DNA of 64,000 nucleotides. Origin: Rhodocollybia butyracea (taxonomy: Eukaryota > Basidiomycota > Agaricomycetes > Agaricales > Omphalotaceae). The stretch covers positions 124,001-188,000 of the forward strand of contig JADNRY010000070.1 in the NCBI GenBank assembly GCA_015501585.1, given 5' to 3'. The notes under the pieces are model-generated. The model was given only the letters and a program-made list of their open reading frames with translations, was not told the DNA's origin and did not search any database. Positions 1 to 12,402 of this stretch are shown here, piece by piece (the stretch's first letter is position 1; each line of letters begins with the position of its first letter). The translations under genes were made by a program, and so were the position numbers.

Positions 1-3000
1 AAACAGTGTTTAAAGCCACTTTCGGTATTGGCACTGACTAGATGGGATAGACCCGCGATGACAAGCTCACGGACTTCAGTCTCGCGTTGTGATGACCGCA
101 TTCGCTATGAGAAGTTAGCTTGCGAAAGATGGTTAAAGTAAGACGAAAACATACGTTTTGAATAGTACCAACATCAGAAACACTATCCGAAGTCTACGAC
201 AGCCATTTATTCAGTACCCCATCGTTAATTCAAGAATTGCAAACTCACGGGAATGTCGATTTGACAAATTTCTAACCCGTTCAGTAAGACATTGGAATAT
301 TTGATGAACAACCTTGAAACAAAGTGAAAGCCGTCGTCCCCGGCGATGGAGGAGTCGACAGCTCGTAGCTGGAGGCGGTCAAGGAGCTTCACCGTTGTGC
401 GCAAGCACGACATATTAACTTCATAGATATGGGGATTGAAGTCCGTCGTGGGCTATACCGAAGAATTAATATGGGATAAAAGAAGAATGATAATCGAATT
501 CACCTCAGGGGGTACAATCCACTCAACAATAATATCCAAAATGCGGCGACGGATATCATTATCTTTCCGTACGCTTAAATAACCTGTCTTGGCGCAGGCA
601 CAGTCACAGAGCAAACAGAATTTTTGCTTGATGCGGAAGCTCTCCGGGGACTCAAATCGAGCAATGAATTGAGCAAGGCCTAGTAGCGTTGAACTGATAT
701 CCATATTGTTGGACATTTCCTCTATACGTCCTTGGCTGTTTTCAACCATCAATTTCAAGACTGCGATGAACTATGGAAAAAAGGATCAGCGTGAGGCGGT
801 AAGTTCGACTTTACATTTACACTCGCCTGGTCTACGAAAAGGAGCATATTCGCATGATTAGTTCCCCCATCGTTCGACTCCTTCTCAAAATTCACAGCTT
901 GGACCACCCTGAGAGTCATTAACTTAACTTAAAGATAAACAGAAATAAACGAGCTGGCTCACTCGTCAAAGTACTTGAGAATCTTTGGGTGAAGTCGAGG
1001 GTTGAGATCGACACCGAGCGCTTCTCGAGCGGCGTCGCGGATTTGAACATCTTCGAATATTAGCAGAGCCGTAAGGTCATTAACAAAGGTCGAGATCAGA
1101 GGGGCAGGATTTTCCATGCTCCGCATCGAATCTGGCAACATACGCTGGGGAATGACAGAGGAAAGAAGAGAGGGATCGAAATTTTGAGCACTAGAGCCGG
1201 CGGTAACGGCTAAGAACAGCGCGAGGTTTTGCCACTGGTAAACCTTCTCCTGAGATATTATCAGTTTTACTCATAAGCCCAATGTGAAAAGTACAATACG
1301 AACCTGATAGGAATCCTGACGGCCTCTATGAACGGTAACATCGTCGGGGACATTCAGAATGCTCTCCGTCAAATTGGCAAAACGCGCATAGCACTCTTGC
1401 CACACAGCTACATTGACAGCAGAAGAATAAGGCATGAGGCGGAGCAGCTTGCGGCCCCTCTTCTGATTGGCCACGCGACCTGTACCAGTTAAAGCTTAAA
1501 ATCAGTGACCAAAGAGTCCTCCAGCGATCACTTACCGATAATCAGAACTTTAGGATCACCTAAACGATCGTATACCGGATACCTCTTTGACTTGTCTTCC
1601 TCAGAGATTGTCGGGTTGTTTGGTGCATCAACCTGACGTTCAATATGCACCAAGAGCCGCAATCCTTTGGCAGCGGTGTGGCTCACGACAAGATCAGCGG
1701 AGGGTAATGACGCCAATAAAGCAATTTCAGCGATAATCATAGGTGGAACATGAGCCGGATCGCGCTGCGCTGCTCGTAATACCAAATCCTATATTGATGT
1801 TTCAGTAAGATTAACTGATTATAAGAAAACAGGTTGGATGAGGCTCACGTCGGTCGGCCGAGCGAAGAACTCCAGGAGCCGCATTATAAGGTTTGCCCAT
1901 AAACGCTGACTCTCGACGTCGGTTCGAGTATGCAGTAAGTTCGTGGCTACACTGGCAAGCATTTGGCTCCTACGCACCAGGGTGAATATATACATCCAAA
2001 CATATAATATGGGACTTACAATGAACTCCTGATCCAGTCAACATAGTCATCATATTGGGGATCTGACAAGTCTCGTTCGAATGCTAGTTCATATTCTCGC
2101 AGGGTAGCACTGGCGGCGGAGATCTTCACTGTGATATCAAGCGAAGAGTCGTATATCCGCAGTGGCAAGCTTGTCCAAGTGCCAGCCTCGGCCTTGGGGA
2201 TCTCTGCAAAAAAGAAGGGCCAACGGAGTCGCCATACGGATAAGATGCCTAGAACAAGGAGCTCTCGGTCATTTAGTGGGTCCGCTTGTATTCTCTTTAT
2301 CTTAGGACGCGTTGCACTTTTCTTAGCGCTACCATACTGGTCGACTTCCAAGCGGCGAGTGACACATGTCTGAAAAGCGACCGATTAAAGCACGACAATG
2401 TAGTAGAGGATATTAACAAACTCTGAATATGTGGCGAAGGCGAGGGGCAAACAGCTTCTCATCCATAGGTCTTTGCCAGGTGAATGTGCTTTCCTGAGAT
2501 GGCAATCAGCAAAACCGGAATGTCGAAAAGTATTCATAGCAAACCTCTTGAAGTAGTGTTAAACAAGCGCGCACTGCACATAATTTCACAGCCTCAGAGC
2601 GTTCGGGTTCAAGGCAGGCCATGAAAAGCATATCAGAGTCTTCCCTAGGTAGGAACCGATATACCGAGACGAGGGCTTCTGCCCAGAGAGGGACATTGAC
2701 GTCTTCGCTATACTCCCAAAAGGGTTTCCGAGTTGGATTCCAAATGCGAGCCTAAGAAATACAATATGAGCTACAAACTGGGATCCTGTAAACAGACATA
2801 CCTTTATTTCGTGAGCTACATCAGTGGCAAGCATTTGTAGAGGAACATCATCTTCAGAAGGTTTGATGTGCATTGCCGCACGACAAATATCCGTTGCACA
2901 AGCCATTGAGCTTAGTCCCAATTTGCTCGTCGCGCTAGATTGGCGTAGTAGATCTTCAGTAAATTTAGCGACCTTCTGATTCGCCCGACTGGATCCAGTG

Positions 3001-4520
3001 TGTAAATTAGACGTTCTTTCGGGGATGATACACTGGAGGATAGACAGTGTCGGCCAGAGAACATACTCCGCGCCCGAAGCTTTGTTGTATAAAAAGTCAA
3101 AGACACTGGACGCTCCGTCCATCCTAGCCCGCAACTTTACAACGTCGTTGAATTCGTCTGGAAAGTGATTGATCCAACTCCATATAGCAGCGCGAAGTGG
3201 AGGGGCAATAGCTTTGAGGCCTTCTATTCTCATGTTCACTAATAGAGACGAGAGTTCTACACACAAAAGAAGTCGGTGAATATGAAAGACGCGTATAGCT
3301 ATCGAGAACATACCATTCATGATTTGCAATAACCGCGACCGATCCAGGACGCTGTGACCTAGAACCATAAGATCCGTGGAATCCGACGATTCTTCAGTAG
3401 GCGACGCCAAAAAGTGAATTCTAAGACGCAGTCTCTGGAATACTACCTTCCAGTTCGACGCAGAAATATGAAAGATGATTCGACCACAATACTTCAGGAC
3501 TTGCTGAGTTAAGATTTCGATCGAGTTGGAGAAGGAAGGAGGAGTCCTCTCGTATGTGGCATCGCTGGAGAGAAGGACGTAAGAGTTCGCGCTCTCCTTT
3601 CCGGCCGAATTAACAGAACTCAAAGAACGCTGAGTGCGCAGCTCGTTCGGTAAGACGAAGGGACCTTTATCTTCAGGATAGTTTCCTCCCTTGGTTATGA
3701 CCTCGGCATTGTAGTCTCTGAACGAGATATCTCCAAAACGACTGGACGGCATGATGAGTGGCAACTCAGAAGTCGCAGTCTGGCGAAGATAGGGAATCAT
3801 CACGCTCAGAACGTATCTCGCACAAGCTTCTTCGAGAGGGGGAGGTTCCGACCATGATACCGGTGTAGATGGGTCGGAAGCGCCTGGAACACGTCGAGGT
3901 AAATCAGTGTCACCTGGTGTTGGCCGACTACTACTGGCTCGGGAGCTAGCTCGGACGTCAGGCTGCCATCGAGCTGCCATCGCAACCGACAAGACTTTAA
4001 GTAAGAAAACTTGAGACTGCAAGACTTCAAGGGAAACGAGGCCATTGGAATCTTGTTGCTGGAGGTAACTAATATGAGAAACTGAAGATGAAAACATAGC
4101 AATAGACATACCTGCGTGAGTTTTTCCAGCAACTCTCCAACAGCAAATCCGATCATGTCCAAAGATTCATGGGCCAAATTGACCAAAGCATTCACAGCCT
4201 GCTGAGTGGCATTATCCGCCTCGATGCGCGCGAGAGATTCACCAGAATTGTAGGGTAGCTAGATAAGTAGGTTAGGATAGTTTTGGGCAGATTTTGTACG
4301 CAGAACAAACTTTGTTTTTCAATCTATTGACCAGAACTTGAACGACTTTCTGCTGAGGCGTCGGAGGCGCACCATGATTCAACGAGGAAGCAGAATGGGA
4401 TTGGCCAAAGACAGTATAGTGGGAGTCAGAACTCTTGTGTACCCGAGTCTGTGACGAGGCAGCTGGGATATGGTTGTTTGAGACGTTAGTTGATGCTGAA
4501 GGACGACGGGTGGGCATCAT
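1..4520 (-). CDS. ira1: Neurofibromin/IRA-type Ras GTPase-activating protein, 3' end cut by window edge
   Basis: Multi-exon gene on the minus strand that starts at ATG 4518-4520 and runs off the left edge. Exon 1 (MMPTRRPSAST...) ends in VLVNRLKNK. A 52-nt intron follows, then LPYNSGESLARIEADNA and NLAHESLDMIGF. After a second short intron comes EVLQSQVFLLKVLSVAMAARW, a conserved neurofibromin block. Further along are FRIKQKFCLL...RRRILDIIVEWI (about 530-690), EALGVDLNPRLHPKILKYFD (about 960-1030) and, at the very edge, GLSHLVSANTESGFKHC. These match in order the blocks ahead of the GAP-related domain in neurofibromin. The GAP domain itself would lie left of position 1. Known role of the family: it accelerates GTP hydrolysis on Ras and so dampens Ras/cAMP signalling. 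Exon junctions were inferred by eye. The family assignment is good; the symbol follows fungal usage. Confidence 0.85.
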
Positions 4521-5636
4521 GATCGCCTGTGGAAAAATTGAAGGTGTATTCGCGAATTTCGTGACGATTTTGTATGAGGAAAGAGAACAATAGGTGATTT
4601 AGCCCCAAAGGCCTCTTTGTGCGCTCTGCCGACGACTCCAGTTCGTATCAGAACAAAAGTTACAAAACGCGAGAAAGATACAAAGCAGGCTTTCGTGAGA
4701 CTCAATTACTTAAAATGGACGTCCAAGCTTTGACAATTGTTTCCGATAACAGTTTTCGGGCCAGTACGCGCGAATATCGCCTGCTTCCTAGTATCCTCAT
4801 GGTCTATTACGATAGAGTGGCTACTCATAATACTCGTATCCAGGCCCTGGTTGATGTCGATCCCTTCGCATCCCCCGCAAGTCCGAAGCGAACGGTAACT
4901 TTCATGTCTCGACGGACGGCGTTTGAGTCATAGACAAGTGATAAACGTTTTCAACAACAGACTGACACTTGCGCGCATCCAATCGCTGCGCTGCAAGCCC
5001 TGTAACTTTGTAGAATGACCACAAAAGATGGTAGAATGCATTCCGAGACAGCCGAGACAAATCAAGCAACAAAACTGTAACAGTAACAGGAGGCTAAAAC
5101 TAGGAGAGAGAGTATTCATACGTAGAACATGAAAGAGACTTGGATATCGAGAGTGTGGTGGAGAGTAGTAACGCGACAACTGGGGAAAAAAGCTAATTGA
5201 ACTACACAATAGAGCTACGAATGCAGAACGAAATAGAAAGAGATGCAAACACAGAGAGAAGATGAGAGGATGAGGGGAAACTCTTAAACGAAATGATGTA
5301 TGTGCACGTAGTATGACTAGGGATTCCCATAAATAGAGGGAAAGGGAACCATATCCTGTATCCGAAGCCAAATTCTATCCATCACAACTAGCACGAGAGA
5401 GAGGAATGAGGAGAGACGAAACAACAAAGAGACATGCGAAAATGAGGGTTGAGCGAGGAAAACCGAGGGACGGAACAAGCGAGGACAACGGTTGTGAAAA
5501 GATATTCAAAAAAACCTAGCAAAGATAGATCGTATCGCAGTGGAAAGGATTAGCGGGATCTGCAGGGCCGGATGCCGCGACACGTGAGCGGACCCACAAG
5601 CACCTACAGCGGCACACCAACCAACCAACATCATGC
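4521..5636. other. Intergenic region between ira1 and the RRM gene, with one small ORF
   Basis: About 1.1 kb between the 5' end of the RasGAP gene and the 3' end of the RNA-binding protein gene, both on the minus strand. It should hold the RasGAP promoter and the RNA-binding gene's 3' UTR. A plus-strand ORF at 4715-4933 (72 codons from MDVQALTIVSDNSF) has no family I recognise. No repeat or RNA gene was seen. Confidence 0.6.
4715..4933 (+). CDS. Possible small hypothetical protein
   Basis: 72-codon ORF that lies divergently next to the ira1 start, about 195 bp away. It has no recognised domain, signal peptide or membrane segment. It could be an unrelated open frame in the shared promoter region or a first exon. 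The only support is its length and position, so the call is weak. Confidence 0.15.
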   Translation: MDVQALTIVSDNSFRASTREYRLLPSILMVYYDRVATHNTRIQALVDVDPFASPASPKRTVTFMSRRTAFES

Positions 5637-8589
5637 TTACTTCGGAGCCACATCCTCCCTCGTCATCTGGAACTGCACCGAAGTACCGCTGTCTGAGCTT
5701 CCTGCAGGACTCTTTACACCCCAAACCCTGTTATCCGCAACACCAGCCCAGCCTTTGGAAGAAGCCTCACCAAGATCGAGACTCGCAAGGGTACCATTTA
5801 AATCGTGCATGTCGAATAGGTCATTGGGTGCTGTACTCGGTGTGGACGCCGGTTGGCCAGATGAGGGTCTTGAGATAGGGACTGGCATGGAGGTACGGTT
5901 TACAGGCGATGTTCCGGTAGAACCGGATCCCAATCGCGGCGCCAAACCTTGGTAGTTCGCATACCGCGAAATAGAAATGGGACGGGTGGGTGCAAATTTA
6001 TTTGCACTTCCGTCTCCGCTGCCATTGTCAGTCGACTCCTCAAAATTCGGAACCGCTCCAAGACCATACGATTCTCTGCTCTTCTGTTCCGCCGCACTGT
6101 TCGGATGGGAGGTATAGAGGGCATTGGGATCAGGCGAGAAAGGCGAGAAAGACACGGCTGAACGTGCCGCAACGGAAGATTTGGAATACGATGGCTGAAG
6201 ATGCTGACTAGGCTGGTGGGGATGTGACGAAGGATGTGACGAAGGATGGTGCACTGGCTGGACATGATGTTGCTGCTGTTGCTGTGCCGCAAAGTTATGC
6301 AAGTCGAAACGTCCATCATACGTAGGAGCAACAAGATCTTCTCGGTCGCTTAGATGGGCAGAACGAAGCTTTTCTTCAGAATAAAGTCCTGTAGTTGGCG
6401 ACGGACTGATAAACAGCCTCTCAAGAGCGTGAGCACCGTTTCCTTGAACACTACTAGCAGCATTCGTGTAAGCTATACCACCACCAGAATGATTGGAACC
6501 CGAAGGCGATCCAGACCCAAGAGGAAAAGGCGGGTCCATGTACCCTTGCTGACTGAGTTTCTGCAACAGCTGGATAGCCTGCTCCTGCGTCAACTGACCG
6601 CCGTTGGATAAAGAAGCGTTGTCCATAGGTAGCGAAGAGGACGGCATCTGCATAGCAAGATTGTAAAGGTTCTGGTGTTGAGACTGGGATGACATAGCAG
6701 CCGCTTGAGCAGCCTGAGCTGCGGCCTGAGCAGCTTTATCTAAGGGAAGAGTCAGAAATTGGCCCGAAGACAAGATGAGCAACAACGTACATTGGCTCCT
6801 TCCCCAACTCAAACGAATACGACTCCCACCGATAGGGAACCCTTGCATCTTTTCGATGGCGCGTTCGGCATCAGCTTTACGAACAAACTGAACAAAACCG
6901 CAATGTTTTCCAATCGGTACTTTGACCTACAAGACATAAGCAAAAGCTACGAACAAATGAGCAAAACTCACATAGTGAATATCGCCAAACGGTGCGAAGA
7001 AGGTGCGCAGTGTCTCTTCCTGGATCAATGGACTGAGTCCTCCCACGAAGACGGTAGTGTTATATGGATCGGTCGAGGTCAACTGTTCACCATTCGGACC
7101 GATAAGGTTCCCAAGGATAGCGCGAGCTTGAGTATGATGTTTCCAGGATTCTTCGGAGATCAAGTATCGTCCAACACCAGAAGTACCCATGGCGGGATTG
7201 TAGTCCATAGGCAAACGAGGCGGCTCCTGGGCAAATGGAGTCGTAATTGAATTGGAGGCTACGAGCTTGGTAGCATTGGAATCGTAAAGTTTCGGGAGGT
7301 GCTCAGAAGCGACTGCCGTTGTAGCAAGGCTGGCGTTCGAGCCAGTATCAGTACTGACAGCACTAAACGACGACGACGACCCGGTAGTGGCGAGGGAGGA
7401 TGCAGAACTCGAAGATGTGGTAGAGGAACCAGCATTAGTGGGAGTTGTAGGCTGAGCGACGGAAGCCGAGACACTCTTGGTCTGCGGGAGAGAAGCAGCG
7501 ATAGCTGCTTGATCCGTGGGCGAAAGACCGTATTGCTGAAGCTGAGCGATGTCCTGAGGAGTCATTGGAGGCGCAGTCTTGAACTTGGCCGTTGCAGGCG
7601 AGATTCGCACTGGCCATCGAGGTAAGTCAAATCAAAAATGATCTCACAAAGACGAACTTACTAGGGCGAGAAAGACAGTAAAGACCGTGCATTTCAATGA
7701 GTGCACGTTGCTGGTCGGATTCATCCGTGAATCTACAAATAGAGGTGAGTTGGATGAACGAAAGAAACGTTATTCGCGTCTTACCGTACAAATCCATAGC
7801 CTCTAGAAACGCCAGTAATGGGATCGAGCATGATCTTAGCGCTCTTACAGCTAAGGAAAGGCCTGATAAACTTGGGCTCGCGATCATTGCGAAGACCAAG
7901 AACAGGATTGCGAAAAACGGCGACGAGATCAGAATTGGAAGTTTCGGGAGCGAGGTCGCCAACAAAGATACTGTATTCTTTGGGATAGCCTGATGAGGCG
8001 ACGGCGACGCAGCCGACGACGAGAGGCCCGTCGGCGAGACTGTAGTTGGTGCAGGAACCGAAGCCCATGTCATGGAGAACGGCTTTGTTGAATTGGGCAT
8101 GGTACCTGAAAGACCGGCGAGAACAGAAGCTGCATTCGCCTGGGATGGAAAGGTAAGGAAACAGTAGCCAGGATTATTGGCGAGTTGTCCAGGCGATGTT
8201 TCTGAGGGCGCAGGCTGAGGAATTTTGATAGATATTGGATCCCAGCCCATGAGTTTGCAGACTTGTTTGGCGTATTCATCGTCCATCCACGGCTCGAGTT
8301 CGCCCCAGATAAGCGTTGAACGAGTAAAGGAGTTGTTGGACGGCGAGGAGTGTCGCGGATGGTGGTTGTAGGAAGAAGACATCACTCCTAAACTGGCGCT
8401 CGAATTCGGATGGTTTCTGTTTGTCCGATCCAAACTGTCAGCGAAAGCTTCGACGGAGAAGCTTGCCGCCGATCCTCGCCGATCCACAGGTAAAAACGGG
8501 CTTCTCTGGCTCTCCTGTCCTCCTCCGTTCCGCAAATACCCAAGGCCAGGAGGGTAATCAAAATCAACCGTGTCAAGGTGCGACATCAT
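5637..8589 (-). CDS. Three-RRM RNA-binding protein, NAM8/NGR1 (TIA-1-like) family
   Basis: Spliced minus-strand gene. The start is one of two adjacent Met codons (8584-8589; MMSHLDTVDFDYPPG) and the stop is at 5637-5639. RRM1 begins TLIWGELEPWMDDEY and ends in TKPFSMTWASV. RRM2 carries EYSIFVGDLAPETSNSDLV and RGYGFVRFTDE. RRM3 carries TTVFVGGLSPLIQEETLR and, after an intron, CGFVQFVRKADAE and RIRLSWGR. That order and the distinctive RRM1 are typical of NAM8/NGR1/Csx1 proteins, which bind U-rich RNA and act in 5' splice-site choice or mRNA turnover. Between RRM2 and RRM3 is a Ser/Thr/Ala-rich linker. The C-terminal 350 residues are Ala, Gln, His and Ser rich (including a QQQQQHH run) and look disordered. 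The RRM1-RRM2 linker changes frame near 7990-8050 without an obvious GT-AG intron. Confidence 0.85.
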
Positions 8590-8631
8590 TAAACAAAAAT
8601 AATGGGAGAAGAAGGGGGATGAAAAAGACAA

Positions 8632-11100
8632 AGCAGAGCAACGAAAAGACCTTTTTTATGCGTAACAGAGATTTTCGAGTAGCGACAATACAGAGCGAAA
8701 GGATGTATGCAGACAACGACGATAATTAACAAGCAAGGAGGAGAGAACAGAAATTCAGAAGCAAGTTTGTCAACACGTACGCCTTCTGAAATGGAAGCCT
8801 TTCTTTAACCTGCGGACTGAAGACGACAGAGAAGGCGTGCAGAATAGGAACAAAGACTTTCAAAAAGCAACCTTAAATGGCGGTGCAAGAAAGGGGACCA
8901 GTCAGCTCGGGAAAAATGTTTCAGGCTGAGTCAAAAAAAAAAAACATATGAATTCCCTTTTATCGGTTTATTTTTCCCTCTCGTCTCCGTACATATTTCA
9001 CTAATATGTACTTGGTTACCTTGTGTTCTCCAGTCAACCAACCAGTTTCCTGCTTCTCCTCCTGAGGCACAGAGCCCAGCAGAAATCCGGTCTACTTAAT
9101 TCTCCTCCGAGTCGATCACGATTCACAATCTACTGCGTACTAATCCAAGATCCGAATTCCCCACAGCTCCATGGCTCAAGCGTCGCATACGCAGTAACAC
9201 AGCGCCTCGATTCCTAGGCTCTAAACAACAGCATCGAGCTCACAAAAAAAAACAACAGCGCAGATCCAGTGCTTTTTCTGCTAAAAGACAAGGCTTGGGG
9301 CCGCCGCAACACATCAGGAACACTGGTACCTTCTGGTACTGGCTCAAGCGCATGTGGCACGTCTCCTAGTGGCCGTACTTAGCTCGCTACACACACGCGT
9401 ATTGACTCATGAGCTTTCCATTTCAGTCGAACAATGCGTTTTTCCATCAAGGGTTCATATACCTTAGAAATCAGATTTCATCAGATTCGCGCTACTTTTC
9501 CATGCTAAATTACTGCTAAATTGCCCGGGCGATCTCCGAAATCAGAACGTTTAACTGTGTTAACTTATGTAACACTGGGAGAGTGCTAACCCGACTTGGG
9601 AAGGAGGGAGGGTCGTGCACGATCCATGCAAGGTCAAAAAGCAAAGAAATTAATAATCTATCTTTTCCTTGGCCTCCCAAATCTGACTAGAACATACAAC
9701 GCTTCAAAGCTGTTAATCGGTTGGTGAACCGCGTTGCGTATCACTGATACAAAATCTATCCCATGAACTCTCATAAACTCCTATGAACTCCATCAGGTTG
9801 TTATAGCCCCCTCCCAAGAAATCCATTTCTAGTTAATCAACTACATGCGTCGCTTTTGCTTTGGACAGCTTCGCTACTTTTCTTTTGTTCTCCATACGAA
9901 CTCCCGACATACAACACTCGCTTGATAGATACCATTACTACCTCAGGGACCTCCAATGCAATGGCCGCGCTAGATACACTCTGGCACCAGGCTTCACCCC
10001 ACCCGATTTGGAGAACAATAAGTACAGCTCTAACAAAGGAAGCTGAGAACGAAGTACTGGCAAGTGCAAAATACGCGCCATCACCTGCCATCACCTTCCG
10101 TATAATCATGAACCACATCAGGAGCCTTGATCGTCGAACTGAGGCTTTGACCACTCGAGAAGCACACAGCGGAAGTCGGAAATCGGGAACTACAGCTATC
10201 ATCGCTCCAATCTGGGGGAAACAGTTTGGTTTTCAACCCCACATCGCCAAGTTCTACGTGTACTACAGAGTGCACCAGTATCTGCAGCTCAAGCCAAATT
10301 CCCTCAGCCCGAGTCCTCAGGCCCGAGCTACTTACATATATGTACAAAATCGGTGATGCTGGAACTCAAGAGGCACATCTCAGCTCATCACGAGGTAAAC
10401 TGACTGTTGTTATCTCCCCGGACATCTTCAACAGTGCAACTGCGTGCTTTTCCTTTCTTGTTTTTGGCAGTTGACGTGGCATCACTGACTGTTTAGTGGA
10501 CTTTTACTAGCGCGAGATATGCATTCCGGATTTGGGAGACAAAAGAACTGCTCACCATTGTCCTGAGCTGTTATCATCGTACACCTGCGTTCGCACAGCC
10601 AACACCGGAGGAGAGAAAGCACCAGTTTACAAGTTGAACTGGAATTAGACATGGACGTGTTACGAGTACGAGGACTGTCTAGCTGTTTACTATACAATCA
10701 GACTCTAGACCTTTTGTTCCCTTCAAATGCACACAAATTCTGCCGTTAAAGACGCCTGGGGGTGATAACAACAGTTGGTTTATCTCGCAAAAGGCAACAG
10801 GAATTGATCATCTAGCTAACTCGAGCCCCTCTGCAAAATGTAACAGCACAAAAGCCTTAGGAGATGCGCTGGGTACCGGTCTGAGCTGGCGTTGACTGGC
10901 TTATTGGCACGAACACACGGTTTAATACGAGCACTATGAGGAAGCCATTACATGCTGAACTTTGCCGTTATGAGATTATCGGGGTGGAACCTGATCGAAG
11001 TCAGACCAACCGGTCAAGCAATGGGTAAACGATGTGAGTAGCTTCCATGATAACAAAAGCCATCGAATATGATTAGAAAACTGCACGAAACAAACGGAAA
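8632..11100. other. Gene-poor interval
   Basis: No convincing gene. The longest open frames (plus 9856-10356, 166 codons; minus 9837-10202) overlap on opposite strands, lack recognisable domains and look fortuitous. An A10-rich tract lies near 8930-8945. The first few hundred bases should include the promoter and 5' UTR of the RRM gene. Confidence 0.5.
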
Positions 11101-11101
11101 A

Positions 11102-11189
11102 TCCGGGTGGGGAATCGAACCCCGAGCTAATGCGTAAATGTTATAAGAGGCGTCGGTCGCGCCCTTGTAAACGCTTATACCATATCGGA
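11102..11189 (-). pseudogene. tRNA-Glu(CUC) pseudogene with intron relic
   Basis: On the minus strand it begins TCCGATATGG, as the intact tRNA-Glu at 41331-41422 does, keeps the loop core CCTCTTA and has a perfect T-arm (CGGGGTTCGATTCCCC). The D-arm is rearranged and the 3' acceptor strand reads ACCCGGA, which no longer pairs with TCCGATA. It is therefore a decayed copy rather than a working tRNA. Confidence 0.65.
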
Positions 11190-11597
11190 CCTGTAAGGCC
11201 AATGAAAAAAATCCTAGATCAATCATCAGATACACAAAGTACCCAAGCTCTTCATGAATCCAAAGGTTCTCTTATTCGAAATCAGATTGGGATGGTTCAA
11301 TAGGGTTGAAAGCACCTTCTCTTGCACCATCTCGTAGGCACTTGGCAATTTTTGCGTATAATTACTACTCACTGAAGGGGCTGCCAGATTAGTAAGTCTT
11401 AGTCTTAGCTCCCCGCATCGTAACCAAGTTAAGGCAAAGAGATTGACTACGTGGAGCGTCCTGAGTCCTGAGCACGAATTAACAAGTCTCAGGAGCCGAT
11501 TGCCAAAGAACAATTAATGGTGGCCACTGCATTGACTTCGAAACCGTCAAATCTCGATACATGATAAGATAAGATAAGATATTTTGCGGCCCAGTCA

Positions 11598-11630
11598 AGA
11601 GAGGCGATAATGTTAGCCACTACACCACAA
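11598..11630 (-). pseudogene. tRNA-Glu 5'-half fragment
   Basis: The minus strand carries TGGTGTAGTGGCTAACAT followed by TATCGCCTCTC, identical to the D-arm and anticodon stem of the intact tRNA-Glu at 41.3 kb. The T-arm and the 3' acceptor strand are missing; unrelated sequence follows. Confidence 0.65.
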
Positions 11631-12402
11631 GTTGCAGTGTCTTTGCTAGTCAATATAATAGAGGCACTAACTCTCAAAGACAAAACTGTTGAGAGAAAAC
11701 TTGAAGTTCTGTAGTTTAGATACAGGTCAGCCTTCGATTTAACTTTGATTGATACCACAAGTAGTGTACTAATTTCTCATCGAGATCCTGGGCATCTCTC
11801 CTACTCGGAGTACAGTCTACAATGGATCCACAACTTGAAGCAAACTTGAAGTCTCGTTTTCCAACTGAGCCAATACATACTCAAACCAAGATAGATAATC
11901 ACTCGCGGTTCTTATTCCTTCTTGTTCCCACTACTCATCCCCTCATCGCCAAGGCCCAACACCCCAGGGGTTTATACATATTATTCTGGTGCATAAAACT
12001 ACTGGTGAGGGTTACCTATTCAGTACTCTACCCAGAGCTGGCTAGGCGTTAAGCTAACCAGTCACCAGATGCGTCAGTTCATCTTGCAAAAGTGAAAAGG
12101 CGGTGAGTTCACATATAGCTCCTCCAGCTTCACCTGCAAGCTACTGGCCTAGGTTGGGCCTAGGGGTAATAGTACAGATACTAAAAGCCGAAATTGACCC
12201 TCTATTGATTCATTCAAGTAATACATTGGACTCCGACTTCGACATTCCACGCGTGGGAATCGAACCCTAAGCCCGGAGGTAAAGTGAGACACCTCGGCCC
12301 GGTTCAACTCTGAGCATGAGCGCCTAGCTTTATGTCAGCTTTCCGCCTTTCCCCTCTGATCCTTCTTTCTTTTTCCGCAGTTTTCGACATATTCCTTTAC
12401 AG
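11631..12402. other. Intergenic stretch with a tRNA-like T-arm
   Basis: No protein gene recognised. At 12248-12310 the minus strand shows GGGTTCGATTCCCA in a tRNA-like setting, with a T-arm but no pairing acceptor stem. It differs from the Glu-type copies, so the isoacceptor cannot be named. Confidence 0.4.

Noticed and set aside
4928..5371. 147-codon minus-strand hydrophobic frame
   Set aside because: Lies in the presumed 3' UTR of the RRM gene; composition is Leu/Ser/Phe-rich from pyrimidine-rich DNA, without homology.
9837..10356. Overlapping 166- and 121-codon frames on opposite strands
   Set aside because: No domain, no splice support, and the two frames compete for the same DNA; likely fortuitous.
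12248..12310. Functional tRNA on the minus strand
   Set aside because: Only the T-arm is good; no pairing acceptor stem or anticodon arm could be drawn.
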